A DNA stretch of 6,669 bases from Flavobacteriaceae bacterium. Its GTDB lineage: Bacteria; Bacteroidota; Bacteroidia; Flavobacteriales; Flavobacteriaceae. The notes under the pieces are model-generated. The model did no database searches and had not been told where the DNA came from. It worked only from the letters and a program-made list of their open reading frames with translations. Every line of letters begins with the position of its first letter. The first letter of the stretch is position 1. The DNA lies in the NCBI GenBank assembly GCA_013042825.1, contig JABDPL010000213.1, positions 1-6,669 of the forward strand. The letters run 5' to 3'. This document shows positions 1 through 6,669 of this stretch, piece after piece. The position numbers and the translations under genes are program-made.

Positions 1-1283
1 CTATGGGCAGCAATGTCACGGCTGCCTGGAAAATGCATAAACGCGGCGCTTATTTCGCAAATCCATGTTTTACTCAAATTCACCCGACCTGTATTCCCGT
101 ATCAGGAGATCACCAGTCGAAACTGACATTGATGTCGGAGTCGCTTCGAAATGACGGACGGATATGGGTTCCGAAGAAAAAGGAAGATGCCCAGGCCATC
201 CGTGATGGGAAATTAAAACCAACGGAATTAAAAGAGGAAGACCGGGATTATTTCCTCGAACGCCGTTATCCCGCCTTTGGGAACCTTGTACCTCGTGATG
301 TTGCCTCACGCGCGGCAAAGGAACGTTGTGATGCAGGACATGGCGTAAATGCAACGGGAGAAGCCGTTTATCTCGATTTTGCTGCAGCCATTGAACGCTA
401 TGGAAAAGAGCAAGCCTATATCAAAGGTCTTGATGAGAATGATATGAATGCCGTGAGAGATTTGGGAAAAGCTGTTGTGGAGGCCAAATATGGCAACCTC
501 TTCCAGATGTATGAAAAAATAGTAGATGAGAACCCATACGAAACTCCGATGATGATATATCCCGCGGTACACTATACCATGGGAGGCGTTTGGGTTGACT
601 ATAATTTAATGACCACCGTTCCGGGATTGTATTGTATTGGAGAAGCTAACTTTTCCGACCATGGTGCAAACCGCCTGGGAGCTTCGGCCCTTATGCAGGG
701 ATTGGCCGATGGCTATTTTGTGCTCCCTTATACGATAGGCGATTATCTGGCCGACGACATCCGAACCGGTCCTATCCCCACGGATACGGGAGAATTTGAT
801 AAAGCGGAAAAAGAGGTAAAAGAAGCTATTGAAAAGCTTATCAATAATAACGGCACTCATCCCGTGGATTATTTCCATAAGAAATTAGGAAAGATCATGT
901 GGAACAAATGTGGTATGTCGAGAAATGCAGAAGGTCTGAAATCGGCTATAGATGAGATAGCTGAATTGCGAAAAGCCTTCTGGAAGGATGTAAAAGTGCC
1001 GGGAGAAGCTAATGAATATAATGAAGAATTAGCCAAAGCCCTGCGCGTAGCCGATTTCCTCGAACTGGGTGAATTGTTTGCCAAGGATGGCCTGCAAAGG
1101 GAAGAATCGGCCGGTGGCCACTTTAGGGAAGAGCATCAAACCCCCGAAGGAGAAGCACTCAGGCGCCCGGAATTCCAGTATGTATCTGCCTGGGAGTGCA
1201 AGGGAGAACCCAAAGATGCTGTTCTCCACAAAGAAGTTCTTGAATATGAGAACATTGAAGTTAAAGAAAGAAGTTACAAATAA
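1..1283 (+). CDS. sdhA: Succinate dehydrogenase/fumarate reductase flavoprotein subunit, 5'-truncated by window edge
   Basis: This is the catalytic subunit of Complex II, which interconverts succinate and fumarate on covalently bound FAD at the cytoplasmic face of the inner membrane. About 427 C-terminal codons are visible. The family is usually about 640-670 residues in Bacteroidota, so the N-terminal FAD-binding Rossmann segment and the flavinylated His lie left of the window. The first ATG, at 3, is an internal Met in a conserved AMGSN stretch and not a start. Numbering from that Met, active-site landmarks are intact: QIHPT (His27), the PRD Arg98 expected to be the proton-transfer residue, HYTMGG (His190) and HGANRLG (Arg224), the last two binding the dicarboxylate. 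The C-terminal helical domain follows and ends in a charged tail. sdhB begins 8 bases after the stop, so the two are co-transcribed. Family assignment is firm; whether succinate oxidation or fumarate reduction dominates cannot be read from the sequence. Confidence 0.97.
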   Translation, partial: MGSNVTAAWKMHKRGAYFANPCFTQIHPTCIPVSGDHQSKLTLMSESLRNDGRIWVPKKKEDAQAIRDGKLKPTELKEEDRDYFLERRYPAFGNLVPRDVASRAAKERCDAGHGVNATGEAVYLDFAAAIERYGKEQAYIKGLDENDMNAVRDLGKAVVEAKYGNLFQMYEKIVDENPYETPMMIYPAVHYTMGGVWVDYNLMTTVPGLYCIGEANFSDHGANRLGASALMQGLADGYFVLPYTIGDYLADDIRTGPIPTDTGEFDKAEKEVKEAIEKLINNNGTHPVDYFHKKLGKIMWNKCGMSRNAEGLKSAIDEIAELRKAFWKDVKVPGEANEYNEELAKALRVADFLELGELFAKDGLQREESAGGHFREEHQTPEGEALRRPEFQYVSAWECKGEPKDAVLHKEVLEYENIEVKERSYK

Positions 1284-1291
1284 AATAAGCT

Positions 1292-2038
1292 ATGAATTTA
1301 AAATTAAAGATCTGGCGACAGAAAAATGCAAGTGATAAAGGACGCATGGTTGATTACGACATAAGCGACGTATCACCCGACATGTCCTTTCTTGAAATGC
1401 TGGATGTACTAAATACAGAATTGATTAGCAAAGGAGAGGAGCCTGTTGCCTTCGATCATGATTGCCGTGAGGGTATCTGCGGAAGCTGCTCGCTTTATAT
1501 CAATGGAGAGGCACACGGACCGGACAGAAGCATTACCACCTGCCAGTTGCATATGCGCAGGTTTAACGATGGTGATACCATTTATATAGAACCGTTTCGT
1601 GCAAAGGCATTTCCAGTAATTAAGGATTTGGTCGTCGACCGAAGTGCCTTCGACCGAATACAACATGCAGGCGGATTTATATCGGTCAATACCTCCGGAA
1701 ATACCCAGGATGCCAATTCCATTCCTATCTCAAAGCATGCTGCTGATGAGGCTATGGACGCAGCTACCTGCATAGGCTGTGGCGCATGTGTTGCCACCTG
1801 CAAGAACTCATCGGCTATGTTATTTGTTGGAGCTAAGGTTTCTCAATTCGCCCTTCTTCCTCAAGGACAGGTTGAAGCTACAGATCGTGTATTGAATATG
1901 GTCAAGCAGATGGATGCAGAAGGCTTTGGTAATTGCACCAATACTGGCGCCTGTGAAGTTGAGTGTCCGAAAGACATTTCACTCGAGGTAATCGCCCGCA
2001 TGAATCGGGAATACCTCAAAGCCAGTTTAAAAGGTTAA
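1292..2038 (+). CDS. sdhB: Succinate dehydrogenase/fumarate reductase iron-sulfur subunit
   Basis: This subunit carries electrons from the SdhA flavin to the quinone site through three Fe-S clusters. The 248-residue length is normal for the family. The N-terminal plant-ferredoxin-like domain has the [2Fe-2S] ligands Cys58, Cys63, Cys66 and Cys84. The C-terminal domain has CIGCGAC (Cys160, Cys163, Cys166), then Cys170, Cys215, Cys221 and Cys225-Pro. By family analogy, 160/163/166/225 bind [4Fe-4S] and 170/215/221 bind [3Fe-4S]. The loop between the third and fourth [2Fe-2S] cysteines is about six residues longer than in E. coli SdhB, and Cys170 is followed by Lys-Asn instead of Pro. Both traits fit the non-classical form found in Bacteroidota, which pairs with a single diheme cytochrome b subunit. 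The ATG at 1292 directly begins the expected MNLKLKIWRQ strand and has no clear Shine-Dalgarno. A strong terminator follows the gene. Confidence 0.97.
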   Translation: MNLKLKIWRQKNASDKGRMVDYDISDVSPDMSFLEMLDVLNTELISKGEEPVAFDHDCREGICGSCSLYINGEAHGPDRSITTCQLHMRRFNDGDTIYIEPFRAKAFPVIKDLVVDRSAFDRIQHAGGFISVNTSGNTQDANSIPISKHAADEAMDAATCIGCGACVATCKNSSAMLFVGAKVSQFALLPQGQVEATDRVLNMVKQMDAEGFGNCTNTGACEVECPKDISLEVIARMNREYLKASLKG

Positions 2039-2064
2039 CAAAACTGTTTATAATTCAAAACAAT

Positions 2065-2092
2065 CCCGGGAGGCTACTCCCGGGTTTTTTTT
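2065..2092 (+). terminator. Rho-independent terminator of the sdhAB operon
   Basis: A perfect 8-bp inverted repeat (CCCGGGAG at 2065-2072, loop GCTA at 2073-2076, CTCCCGGG at 2077-2084) is followed directly by eight T residues at 2085-2092. It lies 26 bases after the sdhB stop. This is a textbook intrinsic terminator and suggests that the next gene has its own promoter. Confidence 0.93.
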
Positions 2093-2141
2093 ACCTTATG
2101 TTCTTCAGATTAAATAGATTTAACTTCATAGAAAAACCCTC

Positions 2142-3080
2142 ATGAAAAAACAACTACTGACCTCTTTACTGTTTACTTTTGTTCTATCGCAATGCTTAGC
2201 GCAGACTACAGTTTTTATTAATCCGGTTCAGGACAATTCCATATACAGTGGTTTTACGGCCAATTCCAATGGTATCGGCCCCAGTTTATTTTCGGCTACC
2301 CCGGGATCTGGTAACCCTAACCGGGCGCTTTTACAATTCGACATAGCTGGCAATGTACCCGCAACAGCAACCATTACCAATGCAGTGCTGACATTAAATT
2401 GCGAAGCCCGTGGCGGTGCTTCCGCAGGAGAGAATCATTCCATTCATGTTGTGATCACCCCCTGGGGTGAGGGTCCTTCACTGGGTGGAGGTGCCGGTGG
2501 CGGTGGCGGTGTTCCAGCCATACCCCCTGATGCAACCTGGTTGTTTGGTATTCTTGGTGGGGTTCCTTGGATCACACCCGGTGGGGATTTCATTCCTGTT
2601 CCTTCGGCTACAACACTGGTTGGTCCTCCAGGACCTTACATATGGACCGGGGCCAATATGGTTGCCGACGTTCAAACCTGGTTGGTCAGTCCGGCCATCA
2701 ATTACGGATGGCTGCTTAAAATTGATATTGAAGGAATTCCCGGCACCTCAAGCCGATGGACAAGCCGCGAAGGTACTCCGGCCCTCATCCCTGCTCTTGC
2801 AGTAACCTATACTGACACCTTGAATATTGAGGATGACGTACTAAATGCTATCAGGGTCTATCCTAATCCAACCCGGGGCCATGTGAACATAGCCCTTAAC
2901 GAGGAATTCAAATTAGAAAATCTCAGAATTTTAAATCTACTGGGACAAGTACTTTTAGAAATGCCGGGCGAACAAAGTGATTTCATGACACTGGACCTGT
3001 CATCTCTGCAATCAGGGATCTATTTGCTGGAAATCAATTCTGGCAGGGGTTCGATGCGTAAGCGTATTGTGAGGAAATAA
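2142..3080 (+). CDS. Secreted DNRLRE-domain-like protein with T9SS C-terminal sorting domain
   Basis: This is a 312-residue exported protein of unknown specific function. Residues 1-20 form a Sec signal peptide: a KK start, a hydrophobic core and a likely signal peptidase I cut after CLA, before QTT. Cys18 does not sit in a convincing lipobox. Residues about 22-225 resemble a DNRLRE-type beta-sandwich. They open with a short NPVQDNSIY segment, contain NRALLQFDI at 60-68, and close with a SRWTSREG...PALAVTY strand pair. Members of that group occur in cell-surface and carbohydrate-associated proteins of Bacteroidota, but no catalytic residues are evident here. A glycine run (115-123) and Pro/Gly-rich loops (to about 167) interrupt the domain. 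Residues about 238-312 match the type A T9SS sorting domain: VYPNPTRG, LRILNLLGQ, a DLSSLQSGIYLLEI strand and a basic RKRIVRK end. The protein is therefore probably exported by the Por system and then attached to the cell surface or released. It is unrelated to the metabolic genes around it. The sorting domain is near certain; the DNRLRE call is moderate. Confidence 0.88.
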   Translation: MKKQLLTSLLFTFVLSQCLAQTTVFINPVQDNSIYSGFTANSNGIGPSLFSATPGSGNPNRALLQFDIAGNVPATATITNAVLTLNCEARGGASAGENHSIHVVITPWGEGPSLGGGAGGGGGVPAIPPDATWLFGILGGVPWITPGGDFIPVPSATTLVGPPGPYIWTGANMVADVQTWLVSPAINYGWLLKIDIEGIPGTSSRWTSREGTPALIPALAVTYTDTLNIEDDVLNAIRVYPNPTRGHVNIALNEEFKLENLRILNLLGQVLLEMPGEQSDFMTLDLSSLQSGIYLLEINSGRGSMRKRIVRK

Positions 3081-3140
3081 ATGCCTTAGAAAAGCAGGGA
3101 TCGGGCCTTAAATATGGGGGTTTTTTAGTAGCTTTAATTC

Positions 3141-4286
3141 ATGCAATTACCACCCTCAAAACTTCCCGGATTAGAGACCACAATCTTTGCTGTAATGAGT
3201 GGCCTTGCAATAAAGCATAATGCTTTGAACCTGTCTCAGGGCTATCCCAATTTCCCCAGTGATCCGGTACTTATGGACCTGATTTACGAGGCCATGAAGA
3301 CCGGAAAAAACCAGTACGCCCATATGCTGGGAATACCCGAACTGCGACGAGCGATATCGCGAAAATTCGAATTATTATATAACACAACCTATAATCCGGA
3401 TAATGAGATAACCGTCACAGCTGGTGCCACACAAGCTATTTATACGGCTTTAACAGCTGTAATAAGACCAGGTGACGAGGTCATTGTTTTCCGGCCGGCC
3501 TATGACTGCTATGTTCCTACGGTTGAATTGAACGGCGGTAAGGCAATTTCTGTTCAATTGGGTCCTCCGGATTATAAGATCGATTGGGAAGAGGTTAGGT
3601 CATTGGTTAATTCCCGAACGCGGATGATCATGATCAATACACCGCATAATCCCAGTGGAACTGTGCTTGACCGGGCAGATCTTTTATCACTTCAGGAGAT
3701 CGTGAACGGCACAGATATAATGATACTTAGCGATGAGGTATATGAACATATTATTTTTGATGATGAGCAGCATCAAAGTGTTTGCCGGTTTCCTGATTTG
3801 AGATCGAGGAGTTTTATAACGGCTTCCTTCGGAAAGACATTTCATAATACAGGCTGGAAGATCGGCTATTGTTGCGCACCCAAAGATCTGATGGAAGAAT
3901 TTGTAAAGGTGCATCAGTTTAATGTATTCAGTGTGAATCATCCTATGCAGGTGGGAATCGCAAAATACCTGGAGAATGAAGATCATTATTTAAAACTAGG
4001 AGAATTCTATCAGAAGAAAAGAGACCTCTTCTTAAGCCTGATGCAAGAATCGCGATTCAAAATGAAACCATCGAAAGGAACATATTTCCAGGCGGCAGAT
4101 TATTCTCAGATCTCAACAGAGGGTGATATGGACTTCACCAGGCGTATGACCATCGAACACGGTGTAGCATCAATCCCGATATCGGCATTCAACCTCGATA
4201 AAAAGGATAACCATATGATCCGCTTCTGTTTTGCAAAAACTGATGATACGCTTAAACGCGCTGCCGAAATTTTGTGTCGCTTGTGA
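3141..4286 (+). CDS. ybdL: PLP-dependent methionine/glutamine aminotransferase (class I/II, YbdL-type)
   Basis: This is a cytosolic fold-type I aminotransferase of 381 residues, close to E. coli YbdL (386). The N-terminal part has the LPGLETTIFAVMS and LSQGYPNF segments typical of the YbdL/kynurenine-glutamine transaminase group. PLP-binding features are complete: a GATQAIY phosphate loop, Asn170 in NTPHNPSG, Asp198 and Tyr201 in DEVYEH, the Schiff-base Lys232 in SFGKTFHNTGWKIGY, and Arg361 in MIRFCFAK for the substrate carboxylate. Relatives prefer methionine, glutamine and aromatic amino acids. The likely role is transamination of 4-methylthio-2-oxobutyrate or similar oxo acids with glutamine. 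The omega-amidase gene 30 bases downstream supports glutamine as donor. The start at 3141 gives the normal family N-terminus; no clear Shine-Dalgarno precedes it. Family placement is firm, but substrate preference is inferred; kynurenine or aspartate-type activity cannot be excluded. Confidence 0.92.
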   Translation: MQLPPSKLPGLETTIFAVMSGLAIKHNALNLSQGYPNFPSDPVLMDLIYEAMKTGKNQYAHMLGIPELRRAISRKFELLYNTTYNPDNEITVTAGATQAIYTALTAVIRPGDEVIVFRPAYDCYVPTVELNGGKAISVQLGPPDYKIDWEEVRSLVNSRTRMIMINTPHNPSGTVLDRADLLSLQEIVNGTDIMILSDEVYEHIIFDDEQHQSVCRFPDLRSRSFITASFGKTFHNTGWKIGYCCAPKDLMEEFVKVHQFNVFSVNHPMQVGIAKYLENEDHYLKLGEFYQKKRDLFLSLMQESRFKMKPSKGTYFQAADYSQISTEGDMDFTRRMTIEHGVASIPISAFNLDKKDNHMIRFCFAKTDDTLKRAAEILCRL

Positions 4287-4316
4287 GTTCTTGTTGAATT
4301 AAAGTATAAGAAGGAT

Positions 4317-5099
4317 ATGAAAGAAACTTTGAATGTGGCCTTGATCCAGGCCGACCTGGTTTGGGAAAAGGCGGAGGTCAACCGGCAGAATCTCAGGACG
4401 GTATTTAATGCCCTTCCGAAGAAAACAGATCTCATAGTTTTGCCGGAAATGTTTCCAACGGGCTTCTCAATGCATCCTGAAAAGATCGCTGAAACCATGA
4501 ATGGTGAGACTATAAAATGGCTCAAGGAACAAGCTGATCATTTTCAAACAGCCATTTGCGGAAGTATGATCATCAAGGATCATGGAAAATTCTATAACAG
4601 GTTTCTGATGGTTTTTGAGGACGGTGCGATCAGCACCTACAACAAGCGGCATACCTTTACCCTTTCAGGAGAGGATAAAATATATGAGAGGGGTTATGAG
4701 AAAGTGATCGTCGATCTTAAAGGCTGGAAAATCTGTCCGATGGTATGCTATGATCTGAGATTTCCGGTCTGGTCGAGAAATGTGGAAGACTACGACCTGC
4801 TGATCTATGTCGCGAACTGGCCTGTTGAACGCATTGACGCCTGGGATGCCTTGCTCAAAGCGAGAGCAATTGAAAATATGAGCTATTGTGTTGGGGTAAA
4901 TCGCATAGGCGAGGATGGGAATGGCTATAAGTTCAACGGTCACTCGGCGGCCTTTAACGGCCTTGGAAATCGTCTTGCGGAATTTGAAGAAGATGAGGCC
5001 GGGTACAAACAAGTTGAAATGAACCGCGATCACTTAACAGAGATAAGGGAATCCCTGATGTTCCTTCAGGATCGGGACGAATTCAATCTTGAAGTGTGA
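4317..5099 (+). CDS. yafV: Omega-amidase, nitrilase superfamily (YafV-type)
   Basis: This is a cytosolic carbon-nitrogen hydrolase of 260 residues, near E. coli YafV (256). The catalytic triad is visible: Glu44 in VLPEMFPTGF, Lys110 in YNKRHTF and the nucleophile Cys144 in VCYDLRFPVWSRN. Glu119 in SGED occupies the position of the second conserved Glu. The CYDLRFPVWSRN stretch is especially YafV/Nit2-like and separates it from nitrilases and from apolipoprotein N-acyltransferases, which carry membrane segments absent here. The expected reaction is hydrolysis of 2-oxoglutaramate (or 2-oxosuccinamate) to the dicarboxylate and ammonia. It lies 30 bases after the aminotransferase gene with no terminator between, so the two are probably one operon. 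An AG-rich AAGAAGGA ends one base before the ATG, closer than an ideal ribosome binding site. Its last 17 bases overlap the opposing lipoprotein gene. Confidence 0.93.
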   Translation: MKETLNVALIQADLVWEKAEVNRQNLRTVFNALPKKTDLIVLPEMFPTGFSMHPEKIAETMNGETIKWLKEQADHFQTAICGSMIIKDHGKFYNRFLMVFEDGAISTYNKRHTFTLSGEDKIYERGYEKVIVDLKGWKICPMVCYDLRFPVWSRNVEDYDLLIYVANWPVERIDAWDALLKARAIENMSYCVGVNRIGEDGNGYKFNGHSAAFNGLGNRLAEFEEDEAGYKQVEMNRDHLTEIRESLMFLQDRDEFNLEV

Positions 5100-6669
5100 A
5101 TTCCTCAATGAAATTCCAGCTTGCTCGAACTTCGATCACTTCGGGAAAATAACTCACACGTTCCGGCTTTTCCTTCCGAAGAAAGCTTCCGGGGTCATAT
5201 TTTCCATTTTGATTGCTGTCGTAAATCACACGTATAAAATACCTGCCCGGATTCAAATTTGTAAAATCTACCGGCTCTGAGTCCTGCACGTATTTCTCAA
5301 CAACAACAAGGTCAGCAGTATCCAGCAATTGAACGATCAACGGAAATTTCCCATTTCTCAATATCAAGCGTAAATTGCCATAATCGCTCAATGCTTTGGT
5401 CTTGATCGAATAGTTAAGGGTGTCATTGGAATTCCCGAATAAATCGGACAATGCTCCGGGCAGCAACCGGAAATTATAGTTTTCCGACTCTTTCTTTTCA
5501 AAATCAAAACGAATACGATTATTCAATGAATCGATCGATGCCCGGAAATCAACTTCCATAGAATCCTTATTGATCAACCGTATAAAATTCTCGTCTACAC
5601 CGCTAAGAGGCAGGTTTCCTTCAAGTTCAAACGGATCGCTGAAGGTCACCGGGTTCCTGCGGTATTGTTTTACAACAAGGCTGTCCTTCAATTGGTCTTT
5701 GAACCTGACATCGAAGGTGTCGATTGTTTTAGGGCCTTTCACTTCGAAAAGCAGGGAATCGATCTCGAGTTTCGGGTTAAACCAATAATACAACGTATCC
5801 GATTTCGGGTCTTTTGTTATCAGTGATTTAAAATCATCCGGTACAGGCGAAAGCAGCTTTATTTTCATCTCTTCAGCACTTCCGTCATAACCAAAAGCGA
5901 TCTTCTGATGTCCGGCAAGCCGGGGTTTGAACGCTTTAAAATCTGTTGATTCTTTGAATAGTTCAATATTGAAACTATCGGTGGTAGGAACGCTTATCAT
6001 TTCCTCTACATAACCGATCTTATCTACCTTTTGCTCGAAGGTAAAATTGTTGTTGCCATCTTTCAGGGCGATCAATCGATAGGTTCCAGCCTTAAGATTC
6101 TCCAGGCTGAAGGTGGATGTGCTGTCTAGCGTATTGGTGATATAATCGGGTTTTTCTTTGTAGACTATGGAGTCTGTATAGCTCGAATCTACTTCGTAAA
6201 GCATGACCGATACAAACTCTTCGGCTGACTTCTCCAATGCATCGGCGATACTACCCCTAACTTGCAACGAATCGATATAATCACCGGTTGACAACACATA
6301 TTTATAGAAGGGAAACGGATTCTCTTCGTTGTTGTCGACAATACTTTCTCCGAAATTGAAAGCATAGGTTGTATTTTCCCGAAGGGTATCCAGGATTTTA
6401 ATTGTTATTCTTTTACTTGCAGAACCCAGAGGCGTTATGAGAGGCTCCGGATCCATCGGTGGAGAAATTATGAGATTCTTCCGCAGGTCTTTTATTTTGA
6501 TGTACTCGTCAAAATATACCGTTATCTCATCCGAGGTAAAACCCGTGGTGAAATTATCAGGGGAAGATCTTGTGATGACAGGAGGTGTTGTGTCTCTCGG
6601 CCCACCTGATGGGTTTCCACGGTTAGCACAATTGAAGATCAACAGGAGGCAACCCAGGGCGACTAAGAA
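5083..6669 (-). CDS. Lipoprotein with N-terminal Ig-like (Big_5) domain, 5' end beyond window
   Basis: This gene reads leftward; 528 codons are visible and the start lies right of the window. The frame is open to the edge and begins there with FLVALGCLLLIFNCANRG, the hydrophobic core of a lipoprotein signal peptide. Numbering from the edge, Cys14 is the probable lipidated residue. The following CANRG...GGPRDTTPP stretch is characteristic of a Bacteroidota Ig-like-domain lipoprotein family. Residues about 20-115 form the Big_5 domain (PPVITRSSPDN, then a strand with VYFDEYI, and TTYAFNFGESIVDNNEENP). The middle and C-terminal parts are beta-rich. Two similar modules, at 187-238 and 468-528, each carry NLxxGxY followed by an acidic D-x-N-x-N turn (Asp204 and Asp484). 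The protein probably sits on the inner or outer membrane facing the periplasm, or on the surface. No enzymatic motif is seen and the role is unknown. A TTG at 6640-6642 could be taken as a start but would remove most of the signal peptide. Confidence 0.88.
   Translation of the reverse strand, partial: FLVALGCLLLIFNCANRGNPSGGPRDTTPPVITRSSPDNFTTGFTSDEITVYFDEYIKIKDLRKNLIISPPMDPEPLITPLGSASKRITIKILDTLRENTTYAFNFGESIVDNNEENPFPFYKYVLSTGDYIDSLQVRGSIADALEKSAEEFVSVMLYEVDSSYTDSIVYKEKPDYITNTLDSTSTFSLENLKAGTYRLIALKDGNNNFTFEQKVDKIGYVEEMISVPTTDSFNIELFKESTDFKAFKPRLAGHQKIAFGYDGSAEEMKIKLLSPVPDDFKSLITKDPKSDTLYYWFNPKLEIDSLLFEVKGPKTIDTFDVRFKDQLKDSLVVKQYRRNPVTFSDPFELEGNLPLSGVDENFIRLINKDSMEVDFRASIDSLNNRIRFDFEKKESENYNFRLLPGALSDLFGNSNDTLNYSIKTKALSDYGNLRLILRNGKFPLIVQLLDTADLVVVEKYVQDSEPVDFTNLNPGRYFIRVIYDSNQNGKYDPGSFLRKEKPERVSYFPEVIEVRASWNFIEEFTLQD

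Noticed and set aside
2115..2122. TAGATTTA, close to the Bacteroidota -7 promoter element (TAnnTTTG), upstream of the T9SS cargo gene
   Set aside because: The last base differs from consensus and no TTG-type -33 element sits at the expected distance. In AT-rich intergenic DNA such a match is expected by chance, although a promoter must exist somewhere near here given the upstream terminator.
1963..2145. A 60-codon plus-strand open frame overlapping the sdhB end and the terminator
   Set aside because: It runs out of frame through the end of sdhB and across the terminator hairpin; its translation looks like read-through of noncoding sequence.
3109..3126. Possible terminator after the T9SS cargo gene: a short inverted repeat before six T residues
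   Set aside because: The stem would be only about five pairs and relies on two G-T pairs, so it is too weak to call. Read-through into the aminotransferase gene is possible.
3129..3136. TAGCTTTA, another -7-like element 4 bases before the aminotransferase ATG, which would imply a leaderless mRNA
   Set aside because: No -33 element is recognisable upstream and the last base is off consensus.
4106..4525. A 139-codon open frame on the minus strand spanning the aminotransferase/amidase junction
   Set aside because: It is antisense to two well-supported genes with intact catalytic motifs, and its translation has no recognisable domain.
5054..5070. CCTGA/TCAGG hairpin near the end of the amidase gene
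   Set aside because: It has only a 5-bp stem with a 7-base loop and no T tract, and it lies within coding sequence.
5079..5103. Two GAATTC hexamers flanking 13 bases at the convergent gene junction
   Set aside because: Each hexamer is itself palindromic and the stem would be short and AT-rich; no T tract follows. Likely chance.

Overview
The window looks like ordinary chromosomal sequence from a member of the Bacteroidota, most likely near the Flavobacteriia or a related class. Four things point there. The succinate dehydrogenase/fumarate reductase subunits have the Bacteroidota-type sequence. One secreted protein ends in a type IX secretion (T9SS, Por) sorting domain. One lipoprotein belongs to an Ig-like (Big_5) family with the N-terminal CANRG...GGP signature common in this phylum. 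Translation starts mostly lack a strong Shine-Dalgarno sequence. I see no phage, IS, CRISPR, tRNA or rRNA sequence.

Layout from left to right: (1) positions 1-2038 hold the 3' two thirds of sdhA and all of sdhB, 8 bases apart, closed by a strong intrinsic terminator at 2065-2092. (2) Positions 2142-3080 encode a secreted DNRLRE-type beta-sandwich protein with a T9SS C-terminal domain; it stands apart from the metabolic genes on either side. (3) Positions 3141-5099 hold a two-gene unit: a YbdL-type PLP-dependent methionine/glutamine aminotransferase and a YafV-type omega-amidase of the nitrilase superfamily. (4) On the minus strand, from 5083 past the right edge, lies a large lipoprotein with an N-terminal Big_5 Ig-like domain. 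Its stop overlaps the 3' end of the amidase gene by 17 bases.

Function: SdhA and SdhB form the hydrophilic part of respiratory Complex II; the membrane subunit gene is expected upstream, outside the window. The aminotransferase and amidase fit together as a glutamine transaminase/omega-amidase pathway. The first would transaminate a 2-oxo acid such as 4-methylthio-2-oxobutyrate with glutamine. The second would hydrolyse the resulting 2-oxoglutaramate to 2-oxoglutarate and ammonia, which makes the transamination effectively irreversible. The T9SS cargo protein and the lipoprotein are envelope or surface proteins of unknown specific role.

I found no clearly undescribed system. The points most worth a second look are the paired transaminase/amidase, a duplicated module inside the lipoprotein, the lipoprotein's real start lying beyond the window (with an atypical lipobox), and a glycine-rich insertion in the T9SS cargo protein.
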